Source: Dasypus novemcinctus
Lineage: Eukaryota; Chordata; Mammalia; Cingulata; Dasypodidae
NCBI RefSeq assembly: GCF_030445035.2
Contig: NC_080683.1
Coordinates: forward strand, 92,589,675 to 92,653,674
Direction of reading: 5' to 3'
Length of the DNA: 64,000 bases
The notes under the pieces are model-generated. The model made no database searches and was not told where the DNA came from. It saw only the letters and a list, made by a program, of their open reading frames with translations. A program made the translations under genes and the position numbers. Below are positions 35,101 to 44,928 of the stretch, in pieces (the stretch's first letter is position 1; the number at the start of each line of letters is the position of its first letter).

Positions 35101-36111
35101 CATGAGCTATTCTAAAGATTTAGAATAAGTAAACCAAGTGTCAAAGAAGAGCTTTAACACAAAGCCAATCAACAAGAGAGCCCATGGCAATAGAGAAAAA
35201 CTGACATCCAGAGTAAATGTATCAAGAAAATCAGATTCCAAGACACCAGCCAGAAAATTACAAGCCATATTAAGAAACAGGAAGATATGGCCCAATGAAA
35301 GGAATAAATTAAAACTTTATACAAGCCACAGGATTTGAAACAGCTGATCAATGATGTTCAAACAAATCTCCTAAACCAATACAAGGAGATAAAGGAAAAT
35401 ATTACTAAAGGAGATAAAGGATATTAAGAAGGCACTAGTTGAGCATAAAGAAGAATTTGAAAGCATGCAAAAAAAATAACAGAAATTATGGTAATGAAAG
35501 ACAAAATAGATGAGATTTAAAATGCTCTAGAGACCCACAACAGCAGATTTGAACAGGCAGAAGCAAACTAGGTGATAGGAGATCCAAAATCATACAAAGA
35601 GAGTAACAACTAGAGAAAAGAATGGAAAAAAAAAAAAATAGAGTAGGATCTCAGAGAATTGAATGCAAGTACAAAAGTACTCAAACATACATATTACAGG
35701 TCTCCCAGAAGGAGAAGAGAAGGAAAAGGGGCAGAAAGAATCTTTTGAGGAGATAATGGCTGAAAATTCCCTAACTATTATGAAAGACATAGATATCCCT
35801 GTCCTAGAAGTGCAATATAGTCCAAACAGAATATATCCAAATAGACCTATTCAGAGACACATACTAATTAGAATGTCAAATGCCAGAGATAAAGAGAGAA
35901 TTCTGAAAGCAGCAAGAGAAAAGTGATTTATTATATACAAGGAACACTCAATAAGACTAATCGCTGATTTCTCATCAGAAACCATGCAGACAGAAAGGTA
36001 GTGGTATGATATATTTAAAATACCAGAAAAGAACAACCAGCAGCCAAGAATTCTTTATCTAGCAAAATTGTCCTTCAAAAATGAAGGTGATTAAAAGAAA
36101 ATAAAGAAAAA

Positions 36112-36146
<35 letters not shown>

Positions 36147-36222
36147 AATGAAGGTGAGTTTAAAGTACTCACAGATAAACAGAAACTAAGAGACATTTTT
36201 AACAGGAGACCAGCCTGAATAT
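35100..36222 (+). pseudogene. L1 ORF1 (broken)
   Basis: L1 ORF1 encodes the RNA-binding trimeric protein needed for retrotransposition. The clearest remnant is 35663-35926, whose translation contains ITGLPEGEEKEKGQ, FEEIMAEN and RDKERILKAAREK, the conserved RRM and start of the C-terminal domain. A stop at 35924 breaks the frame. Downstream reading continues the C-terminal domain as a degraded frame ('ADFSSET', 'PRILYLAKLSFKNEG'). An AAAT microsatellite (36108-36148) has been inserted by a duplication of the 'AAAATGAAGGTGA' site. The upstream coiled-coil part (35138-35660) has several stops and frame changes. The copy cannot encode a working protein. Confidence 0.85.
36108..36148. repeat. (AAAT)n microsatellite
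   Basis: About ten AAAT/TAAA units within the L1 ORF1 relic, flanked by short copies of AAAATGAAGGTGA (36076 and 36146). Confidence 0.9.
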
Positions 36223-36280
36223 AATATGGTTTCGGTTTGTTAAATTCGCAAAAACAATATACTAGAAATGGGTTGACTTT

Positions 36281-36291
36281 TATAATGGGAA
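36281..36291 (+). repeat. Target site duplication, left (DAS-SINE in LTR)
   Basis: TATAATGGGAA recurs at 36708-36718. Confidence 0.9.
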
Positions 36292-36707
36292 ATTTTTTTT
36301 TAAGATTTATTTATTTATTTATTTCTCTCCCCTTCTCCCCACCCGCCCCAGTTGTCTGTTCTCTGTGTCTATTTGCTGCGTCTTCTTCTTTGTCCGCTTC
36401 TGTTGTTGTCAGAGGCATGGGAATCTGTGCTTCTTTTTGTTGTGTCATCTTGTTGTGTCAGCTCTCCGTGTGTTCTGTGCCATTCTAAGGCAGACTACAC
36501 TTTCTTTCGTGCTAAGTGGCTCTCCTTGCGGGGCACACTCCTTGCGCGTGGGGCTCCCCTACGCAGGGGGCACCACTGCATGGCACGGCACTCCTTCGTG
36601 CATCAGCACTGCGTGTGGGGCAGTTCCACACAGGTCAAGGAGGTCCAGGGTTTGAACCTCCCATGTGGTAGACGGATGCCCTAAACACTGGGCCAAGTCC
36701 ACTTCCC
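36292..36707 (-). mobile_element. DAS-type SINE, full length, in a MaLR LTR
   Basis: Inverse orientation: AAGATTTATTTATTTATTT tail at the left, then body, then inverse B-box GGGTTTGAACC near 36650 and inverse A-box CACTGGGCCAAG near 36690. Flanked by 11-bp target duplications that lie in the LTR. Antisense/sense frames of up to 110 codons inside it are not genes. Confidence 0.93.
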
Positions 36708-36718
36708 TATAATGGGAA
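36708..36718 (+). repeat. Target site duplication, right
   Basis: Copy of 36281-36291. Confidence 0.9.
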
Positions 36719-37309
36719 TTTATTAGGGTAAAGTCTTACAGTTCTGAGGCTGTGAAAATGTCCAAATCAAGGCATCATCAGAGATGCTGTCTCACCAAAA
36801 TTCAGCTGCTGGCAGATCCTGGACACCTGTCGTGTGGCAAGGCACAACAGTGGCTGGACACTGCTTCTCCTCAAGGTTCACTTTCCCCGTGAGCTCACCT
36901 GCAAGCATTCAGGCATAGAGTTCATCTCTTTGTAGGCCTCGTCTCTTCAGATCCCAGCTGCTCCACTGATTCCAGCCTCTGGCCTCTTTCTCCGCATCTC
37001 AGCATCCCAGTCTCTGTGACTGTAGGCAATCCTGGAGTCCTCTCTCACATGGCAGGGTAAAGATGGCATCTCTCTTTCTCTATGTTCTCTTTATATAAGA
37101 CTCCAGTAAAAGCATTATGACTCACCCTGGGTCCTGCAATCTAATCAAAGGCCCTTAACTGAAGTGATCTAATCAAAATGTCCCTTAGCTGAATCTAACC
37201 AAAAGGTCCCATGTAAAACAGATTTACATGCACAGGAATGGGTTAGCTTAAGAATATAATTTTCTGGGGGCCATGAAAAACTCAAACCAGGACATTTACT
37301 TTATATCTT

Positions 37310-37440
37310 TCCCCATTCAAATGTAAGCCCCATTGAGCAGTTACTCTGAACATTTGTGTGTTTTGTTTATCCTCAATAATTCAAAGAGTACCTTGAACAG
37401 AGGAGGAACACAATACTATTTTTGTTAGATGAATGAATAT
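37310..37440 (+). mobile_element. L2 3' end fragment
   Basis: 'AATGTAAGCCCCATTGAGCAG', 'TTTGTGTGTTTTGTTTATCC', and 'AGTACCTTGAACAGAGGAGG', then 'TTAGATGAATGAATATG', match the L2 tail order. Confidence 0.6.
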
Positions 37441-37524
37441 GATACGTGTAAAATGCCCTATTGTACCACATTTACTGAGCTTTGAAAGAGTTAAACATTA
37501 GGTGAATCTATTCTATCTTAGGAA

Positions 37525-37790
37525 GAAAGAATTGGGACAAAATGCTGGAAATACTTCCAAATCAAATCCAACAGTACATTAAAAGAATTATACACCTTGA
37601 TCAAGTAGGTTTTATCCCAGGTATGCAAGGTTCACTCAACATAAGAAAATCAATTAACATAATACACAATATTAACAAATCAAAGGGAGAAAAAACCACA
37701 TGATCTTGATAGATGCAAAAAAGCCATATGACTAAATCCAATGCCCTATCTTGATTAAAACACTTCAAAAGATTAAAATAAAAGGAAGGG
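37525..37790 (+). pseudogene. L1 ORF2 fragment (reverse transcriptase region)
   Basis: Translated in pieces, it gives '[21 protein letters not shown]', then '[16 protein letters not shown]', from the start of the L1 reverse-transcriptase domain. L1 ORF2 encodes the endonuclease and reverse transcriptase used for target-primed insertion. The frame is broken ('EKTT' then stop). It continues after two SINEs at 38626. An ancient L2 fragment lies between this and the ORF1 relic at 36.2 kb, so the two L1 pieces may be separate insertions. Confidence 0.85.
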
Positions 37791-38207
37791 AAGTGGATGC
37801 GGCTCAAACAATTGGGTTCCTGTCTACCATATGGGAGGTTCAGGATTCGATGCCTGGGGCCTCCTGGAATGCAAGCTGGCCCATACTGGTCCATGCAGGA
37901 GTGCTGGCCCCATGACAAGTTGGCCCATGTGAAGAGGTGGCACAGAAAGATGATGCAACAAAAAGAGACACAGAGGAAGAACAATAAGAGATACAGCAGA
38001 ACAGGGAGCTGAGGTGGCACAAGAGATTGAACACCTCTCTCCCACTCCAGAAGGTCCCAAGATCAGTTCCCAGTGCTGCCTAAAGAGAAGACAAGCAGAC
38101 ACAGAAGAACACATAGTGAATGGACACAGAGAGCAGACAACAAAGGGGGGCAGGAAGAGAAATAAATAAATAAATCTTTTAAAATAATATAAAATATAAG
38201 GAAACTT
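37791..38207 (+). mobile_element. DAS-type dimeric SINE in L1 ORF2
   Basis: First head: GGATGCGGCTCAAACAATTGG with B-box remnant 'GGTTCAGGATTCGATGCC'. Second, reduced head at about 38039-38085 ('CCACTCCAGAAGGTCCCAAGATCAGTTCCC'). Tail GAAATAAATAAATAAATCTTTT. Flanked by approximate duplications AAAATAAAAGGAA / AAAATATAAGGAA. It belongs to an older subfamily than the 58.5-kb copy, as the head is more diverged. Confidence 0.85.
38196..38207 (+). repeat. Target duplication, left (second SINE)
   Basis: AAGGAAACTTC recurs at 38626-38636. This site lies in or right next to the 3' duplication of the first SINE. Confidence 0.75.
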
Positions 38208-38625
38208 CTGGGAAGTAACTGTGGCTCAAGCACTTGGATGCCTGCCTACCACATGGGAGGTCCCAGGTTCAGTTCCTGGTGCCTCCTAAAGAAGATGAGC
38301 AAGACAGTGAGTTGATGCAAAAGGCTGGTGCAGCAAGCTGATACAACAAGATGACACAACAAGGAGACATAATGAGGAAACATAATGAGAGGCACAAAAA
38401 GCAGGAAGCACATGTGGCTCAAGTGATTGGACATTTCCCTTTCACATGTGAAGTCCTAGGTTCAGTTCCCAGTGCTTCCAAAAAAGAAGATGAGCAGAGA
38501 AAGAGAACATACAAGAAATAGACACAGAGAATAGATAGCACAAACAATGAAGGGGAAGGGATAAATAAATAAATAAATAAAATTTTTTAAAAATCAAAAC
38601 CCCAAATGGGGAGAAAAAAAAAAAA
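38208..38625 (+). mobile_element. DAS-type dimeric SINE, second in tandem
   Basis: Two complete heads are visible. Unit 1 has 'GTAACTGTGGCTCAAGCAC' and 'GGTTCAGTTCCTGGTGCC' (38215-38290). Unit 2 has 'GCACATGTGGCTCAAGTGATTGG' and 'GGTTCAGTTCCCAGTGC' (38405-38480). The tail is (ATAAATA)n. It is inserted beside the preceding SINE, with a shared target region in the L1. Confidence 0.85.
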
Positions 38626-39065
38626 AGGAAACTTCCTCACCATGATAAAGGGCATATATGAGAAGCACCCACCTAACATCATATTCAGTGGTTAAGACTA
38701 AAACCTTTCCCTTTAGGATCTGGAACAAGACAAGGATGTGCACTGTCATCACTGTTATTCAACATTGTGAGGAGGAAATCAAGAAAAAATTCCATTTACA
38801 ATAGTAACTAAAAGAATAAAGATCTAGGAATAAGTTTAACCTAGGATGTAAAGGACCTGTACCCAAAAAACTACAAAACAGTGCTTAAAGAAATCATAGA
38901 AGACCCAAGGAAATGGACGGACATTCCTTATTCATGAATAGTCAGACTAAATATCATTAAGATGTCAATTGTACCAAATTGATTTACAGAGATCCAATGC
39001 AATTCCATTCAACATTCCAAGAGCCTACTTTTCAAAAGCAGAAAAGCCAATTATGGGATTTTTCT
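38626..39065 (+). pseudogene. L1 ORF2 fragment, continued (broken)
   Basis: Resumes the L1 read from 37790: 'GATAAAGGGCATATATGAGAAGC', 'TTTCCCTTTAGGATCTGGAACAAGACAAGGATG' and 'TCACTGTTATTCAACATTG' (the block before the YADD catalytic motif). It then jumps to later ORF2 blocks ('TCTAGGAATAAGTTTAACC', 'AAACTACAAAACAGTGCTTAAAGAAATC'). A deletion therefore removed the catalytic part. No open frame is left. Confidence 0.85.
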
Positions 39066-39179
39066 TTTGCAGGCAATGAAAACTTTCTAAAATTGATTTT
39101 TAGGGACGAATGAGCAACTCTGATTATACTGAGAACTACTGATTGTACACTTTAGAGGGAATATTTGGTATGTGAATAA

Positions 39180-41335
39180 AGTAGTTGTTTTTTTAATTAA
39201 AGTAAGGTTAAAAACATATGCAAAGAAGTAAAGAGAACCAGATATAGAGGTGACAGAGTTATTAGAATAATTATGAAACAGGGAATTTAAAATCATTATG
39301 ATCGATATGTTTGAAGTTATTGAAGAAACGATGGACAAAATGAATATTTAGGTAGTATTTTTCAGAAAAAGGTAAACTACAGAAAAAAGTAAAATATTAG
39401 AAATAAGAAACAGTAAAAGAAATGAAGAATACCTTTGATGTATTCAATGGTATACTTAACATAGCAGAAGATAATATCAATACATTTGAATACTGGCCAA
39501 TAGAAATTGTACAACTGGAATTGCAAAAAAATGAAAAATTGAAAAAGAAAGAATTAACAGAGCACCGAAGAGCTGTAAGGCAGTATGAAATATATTAAAA
39601 TTACTGCCACTGAAGTCCCAGAAGGAAAAAAGAGAGAGAAAACAGGACTGAAGAAATATTTGAGTAGATACTTGTGAGAATTTTCCAAAAATAATGTAAG
39701 AAATCAAGCTATAGTCCCAAGAGGCTCAGATAATCTGAAATAGAACAAAAAACTCTCACATTCAGAATAAAAGCATATTTCAAATGCTAAAGATCAATGA
39801 TAAAGAGAAAATATCAACTACAGCCAGAGGAAAAAAATTAGATTACAATCAATAGAACAAAGATAGGAATTAAGGCAACTGACTCATCAAAAAAAAAAAA
39901 CGAAGCTTTTAAACAATAGACTGAGGTTTTCTTGAAAAAAGATAAACTGTTAAACCAGAATTCTATAACCAGCAAAAATATTTTCCAAAATTGAAGAAAA
40001 ATTAGACTTTCAGAAAAATAGAAGCTGAGAGAGTACCTTACCAGCATGTTTGTGATACAAAAACTATTTAACAAAATTCAAAAGGCAGAAAGAAAATGAA
40101 AGAGCACAGAAACATGGATCCTTGAAAAAAAAGAAACATTCTGAATGCAGTTAAAATTGAGGTAGACATAAAATACCATCTTTAGCTATATTTACCTTTT
40201 AATTAATAATTTACTGTCTAAATAAAAAAATAATAACAAAGTACTTGGTGTATATAGGGTATAAAAAAGTAAAATATATATTAAACCATAGTATAAAAGA
40301 TAGGAGAGAAAAATTGGGAATATATGTATGTACAGTTGAATGGCTTTTCCATTTTGTGAGAGACAATATAATATTATTTGAAGGCAGGCTGTGATTACTT
40401 AAAGATGTATATTGACAATTCAAGAAAACAATAATTTTAAAACAGAATTAATTAAAAGAAAATCATAGAATCATGAAAAATAATACAAAAGCAGGCAATA
40501 AAATATAAGGCACTAGAGGAAAAATGGAATAGAAAAAATTTTAATCTAACTACATCAGCAAATATAATAAATATAAATGTTAATTAAAAGATAGATCTAG
40601 ATTGTATAATAAAACCCAATTGTATGCTGTCTACAAGAAATGTGTTTTATTTATATATAAATAGGTTAAGAGCAGCATAATTGAAAAAGACATGTCATAA
40701 AATAAAAAGTAAATTTGAGTACCTATATTAATATACAAAAATGTGTCCAGAAAAGAAATGTGTCAAGGACAGAAAGGGAGCTTTCAAATTGACAAAGATC
40801 ACATAACAATTTAAAGTGTACATTCCTAAGAATATATGGAAAAAATGATAAAACTAAAAAGAGAAATAGAATAGAAAATCTATCATTGTAGGTTGTAGCC
40901 TTCCACATGCCTCTCTTGAGACAGAACAGTAGATAAAGTAACAAAGATACGAACAACAATATGAATTGACTTGACCTAATTGACACTTATATAATACTCC
41001 ATCCAAACAATTACAGAGAAAACATATTCTTTTCAGATGTACATCAAACATTCACAAAGTTAGTCCAAATCCTGGGCCATAAGAAAAAGTTCGAAAAATT
41101 AAACACAATTAAAATTATACAATTTTTAACTACAATGGAATTAGACTGGAAATAAACTGTCACACGTTTTCTTGAAAAATCCCCAAACACTCACTTCATT
41201 TAATTGAATGAAAAGGAATCAAGGCATATCAAAACTTTTTAGATGCAGCCAAAAGTGCTCAGAGAGCAATTTATGTTGTTAAATTCTTCTGATAATAAAA
41301 GAGAAATATTTCAAAAGGCTGATGTAAGCATCCTC
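39180..41335 (+). mobile_element. Old L1 (ORF1 to ORF2 endonuclease region), degraded
   Basis: Order of blocks: 'GGTAAACTACAGAAAAAAGTAAAATATTAG', 'GAAATGAAGAATACCTTTGATG', 'GAAATATTTGAGTAGATAC', 'AAAGATCAATGATAAAGAGAAAATA' (ORF1 of an L1M/HAL1-type element). Then at 40.8-41.1 kb 'CACAAAGTTAGTCCAAATCCTGGGCCATAAG' and 'CAATGGAATTAGACTGGAAATAAAC' (endonuclease region of ORF2). Highly diverged, AT-rich, many stops. Minus-strand frames over it (60-87 codons) are by-products. Confidence 0.75.
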
Positions 41336-41354
41336 CTAACTAACAATGCAACTG

Positions 41355-42165
41355 GAAAAAACCTTGACCTTGACACATGGCTCTACTGTCCCTTCCCTTT
41401 GAACCTATAATTAGTAGTAGAGTTGGTAAGTGTATGTTCAAGAGACTTAAATCTTCGTGCGGTCCATGTGCCAGCTGGGCCCTGAATCTCAAATGAGTTG
41501 CATCACCTACTCTCCAGTTCATTGGCCTTACCCAGGACAGCTAACAAGGAGGAGATGATGGACCACCACCATACCAAGGAACAGAGAGAGTCTGCAACTT
41601 CAAACAAGAGAGTCCCATTCATCAGCAGTATGGGATCAAAGCCTCCTCTCAATTACAGTAGAGAGGGCATCACCATCCCAGAATCCTCAGGAATGGGGAA
41701 TGAACTATGGACTAAGTTAGACTTACTGGTATTCTACTTTAGACTTATTGTGATTCTACCAATGGAAGAACATATATCATTGATGTGGAGGGTGTGGCCA
41801 CTGGAGGTTCTGAGGGCAGGGATAGGGAAAAACAGGTGTAATACAGAGGCATTTTCGGGACGTGGAAATTGTCCTGAATGATGTTGCAATGACAGATACA
41901 GGCCATTATCTATCTTGCCATAACCTACAGAATTGGGTGGGAGAGAGTGTAACCTACAATATAAACCATAATCCATACTTAGTGGCAATGTTCCAAAACA
42001 TGTTCATCAATTGCAGTGAATGTACCACACTAATGAACGGTGTTGTTATTGTGGGAAAATGTGGGAGGGGTGGGGAGCAGGGCATGTGGGAATCCTCTTT
42101 TTTTATTTATGCAACATTTATGTAATCTAAGTAGCTTTAAAAAATAAAAAAATACACAAAATAAA
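41355..42165 (+). mobile_element. L1 3' end insertion (about 0.8 kb) in the old L1
   Basis: Contains 'CTCTCCAGTTCATTGGCCTTACCC', 'GACAGCTAACAAGGAGGAG', 'CCTGAATGATGTTGCAATGAC', 'CACTAATGAACGG' and a terminal 'GGAATCCTC..TTATTTATGCAACATTTATG' before an A-rich tail. It splits an older L1 at 'GCAACTGGAAAA / GAAAAAGAAGAGAAAATTAAATGC'. Shares blocks with the U6 chimera and the 10-kb L1 tail. The 127-codon frame 41498-41881 lies in the 3' UTR and is unsupported. Confidence 0.8.
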
Positions 42166-43975
42166 ATGAAAAAGAAGAGAAAATTAAATGCAAAACATAT
42201 AGAAATAAGTAAATAATGCAAGAGTAGAAAACAGAATTGAAAAAAGACAGTTATTTAAAAATAAACCTCCAATTAGAAAGATCAGGATAAAAATGAGAAG
42301 ACAAAATCACCAGTGTAAGGAATGAAGGAAAGACATTACTGATCCCACAGCCATTAAAAGGCTAATAAGAGAATACTAGGACAAAAATAATCTGTGCCTA
42401 CAAATTTGTTAGCTTAAAAAATGAACCAATTTCTTTAAAGAGTCTACCAAATCACCTTCAAAAAGGAATAGATTATCCAATTGTCCTTTAACTATAAGTA
42501 ACTTTAATTCATAAGTTAAAAGCTTCTAAGAATAAGAGTCCAGGAACCCAGGTGTCTCCATTAGTAAATATTACCCAACATGGAAGGAAAAAGATATACC
42601 AATTCTACATTAAAAAAAAAAATTCCATAAAATATGATATATAGGAATAACCCCCAACACATTTCACAAGGGTAGCATTACACTGATACTAAAACCAGAT
42701 AAGGATATTATAAACCAGGAAAACTATACACTGATTTCCCTCATAAACACTGATGCAAAAATTCTCAAAAAAATATTAACAAATAAAATTCAACATCTAT
42801 AAAAAAGTATAATACATCATGACCAAATAGATAACACCTGTGGAATGCACAGTTGATATATCAACTGAAAATTGATCAATATTATTCCTCATATAACCAG
42901 ACTAAAGAAGAGAAACTATATGATCATCTCAATATATGTATCTCAATAAAAGCCTTTACAAAATCCACTCTGCATTTATAACAAAAATACTCAGCAAGCA
43001 AATAGTAGAAGAGACTTCTTCAACCTGCTAAAGGATATCTACAAATAGCCTACATCTAATATCATAGTAATAATAGGTGGAATATTTTCCACGAAGATGA
43101 AGAACAAGGCAAGACATACACTCTCACCAATCTTATTTGACAATGTCCTAGAGGTTCTAGTCGATGCCATAAGTAAAGAAAAATAAACAAAAGACACACT
43201 GTTTTGAAAAAAGGCATGGATGTCTACAAAGAAAACTGAAAATGAAGCTATAAGCACTAATAAATGAATTTAGCAAGCTCACAGAATACAAGATCGACCT
43301 AAAAAAATCCATTGTATTTCTATATACTAACAATGAATAATGGAAACTGGAATAACTAAACATAGTGAAAACACAGTACCACTTATTATAGCAAAACTAA
43401 AACTACTTAGATATAAATAAAATGCACTCATGATTCATATACCAAAAACTACCAAGCACTTATGAAAAATAATCAAAGAAAGTAATAATTTAAAATATTC
43501 TATGTTCATGCTTTGTAAGACTCAATATGTTAAGACACTAATTCTCCCCAAACTTATCTACAAAATCAACATAATCAAAATCATATTGCTAGCAGGAATT
43601 TTTGTAGAAGTTTGCAATTCTAATTTATTTGGGGGGATTTGGAAGGAGATCAAAGTGGGTAGAGAAGCTAAAACAATTTTGAGAAAGTAGAAAAAAGTTG
43701 GTTTCAATCTTACTATAAAACTAAAGTCATAAAGACTGTGTGTAATGGGCAAAAGGATAGACACATAGATCAAAGAAACAAAATAGAGAAATCAGAAAAG
43801 ACCCACACCTCTGTGGTCAAAGGATTTTTTTTACAAAGTTGCAAAGGCAATTCAGTGGTGAATGGTGGTGTTTTCAACAAATAGTCCTGGAACAATAGGA
43901 TATTCATATACAAATAAATTGATAATGCACCCTATACCAAAATGGAACTGCACTTAACACTCCACCAATAGCATT
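42166..43975 (+). mobile_element. Old L1 ORF2, continued, degraded
   Basis: Continues the element of 39.2-41.3 kb: 'AAGAAGAGAAAATTAAATGCAAAACATATAG', 'CACTGATGCAAAAATTCTC..AAAATATTAACAAATAAAATTCAAC', 'CTGGAACAATAGGATATTCATATAC' are ORF2 blocks in order. No open frame of note on the plus strand; the reverse-transcriptase reading is full of stops. Confidence 0.8.
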
Positions 43976-44455
43976 TTCTCATCCTTGAATCATCTTCTAA
44001 ACAGTGATTGTTTAAAGTGCCATCAAGTTTCATATTATAGAGAAGAATGGATGTGCAATCAAAATTTTAATTATTATATGTTAAATAATAAAATATTTGA
44101 AAAGATTTATAATCTAATTGCTATACAAATTTTAGATGTTCATGTGTTCCTTTTCTATTTATTAATTCTTTTATTTACTCATTAATTCAATAAATATTTA
44201 TTGAGCAACACTGAGAGAAAAGAAATTGAATGGGGGTTCATGATTTCAAAGATGTGACTTAGTATCAAATACACAAAAAAGTCAATGATTCATCACAACC
44301 CCAAGAGACACATGTTACAACAGAGGCATAAACAAGTGCAATATTTAAAATATTACTAAAAAATCCCTATGTGGGTTTCATGACGAATAATTTTACACAA
44401 TTATTTCACTATTAAGTTTAATTTAATATTTTGTAAATTTTCATTTATATGTCTA
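43976..44455. other. Unassigned with a short inverted L2 tail
   Basis: 'TTACTCATTAATTCAATAAATATTTATTGAGCAAC' at 44173-44207 is an inverted L2 3' end. The rest is unassigned. Confidence 0.5.
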
Positions 44456-44459
44456 CACT
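44456..44459 (+). repeat. 4-bp target duplication CACT, left (provirus)
   Basis: CACT directly precedes the left LTR and is repeated at 51811-51814. Confidence 0.8.
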
Positions 44460-44913
44460 TGTTGTAGAATTTGAGAGAGGTTCAATTACTTGAGTATAGA
44501 GAGGCCAGGACTCAGGAATGATTTTGAGAAGGAAAAATGGTTTATTGATGGCCGGCTGGACTCGGGAACTTTCTGTTTGAATCCCAAGCCCCGAACAAGA
44601 TTTTTTAGTCCCTTTTATACAGAGAGGAAAAGCCAAATGGTCCTTTTGTTTCAGTTCTCAGTAGGCTTGAATTAGCATATATTTCCACATCTTAGTAAGC
44701 TTTTAGCATGGACCTCAGGCATTCGATAAGCTTTTAGCATATTTTCTTTGCATTTCCCCTGAATACTTAAAGTTTATAGACCTTGCATTGTTAAACTGTC
44801 TCCTGCTCACCAAGGGCAGGACTGCAACCTTTCATCATCCCACACCCACAAGTCACAGATAGTTTAGATTATCTCTGAAGAGACAAAGAGCCTGCCACCC
44901 ATAGCCCACATCA
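44460..44913 (-). repeat. 3' LTR of the provirus (454 bp)
   Basis: On the minus strand TGATGTGGGC...TTCTACAACA. Differs from the 5' LTR at only about five positions by eye (near 44554, 44557, 44586, 44620 and 44655). TATA box and AATAAA as in the 5' LTR, with one TATA-region change (TATACAGAG versus TATATAGAG on plus). Contains a 63-codon frame on the minus strand that is mirrored in the other LTR and has no functional support. Confidence 0.92.
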
Positions 44914-44928
44914 TTTCCCCCCTTTGCC
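44914..44928 (-). other. Polypurine tract (PPT)
   Basis: Minus strand GGCAAAGGGGGGAAA abuts the TG of the 3' LTR, the standard position of the plus-strand primer in retroviral reverse transcription. Confidence 0.88.

Larger units (their letters stand above)
36226..37292 (-). mobile_element. MaLR-like LTR, split by a DAS-SINE
   Basis: Plus strand starts 'GGTTTCGGTTTGTTAAATTCGC'. After the SINE it continues 'GGGAATTTATTAGGGTAAAGTC' (inverse of AATAAA), then 'CTTTATATAAGACTCCAGTAAAAGC', then 'CACCCTGGGTCCTGCAATCTAATC' and 'GGAATGGGTTAGCTTAAGAAT'. It is the longest MaLR-like copy in the window and interrupts L1 sequence just after ORF1. Confidence 0.8.

Noticed and set aside
36108..36148. CRISPR-like or satellite array
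   Set aside because: It is a simple (AAAT)n microsatellite; no spaced repeats of CRISPR type occur in the window and the genome is mammalian.
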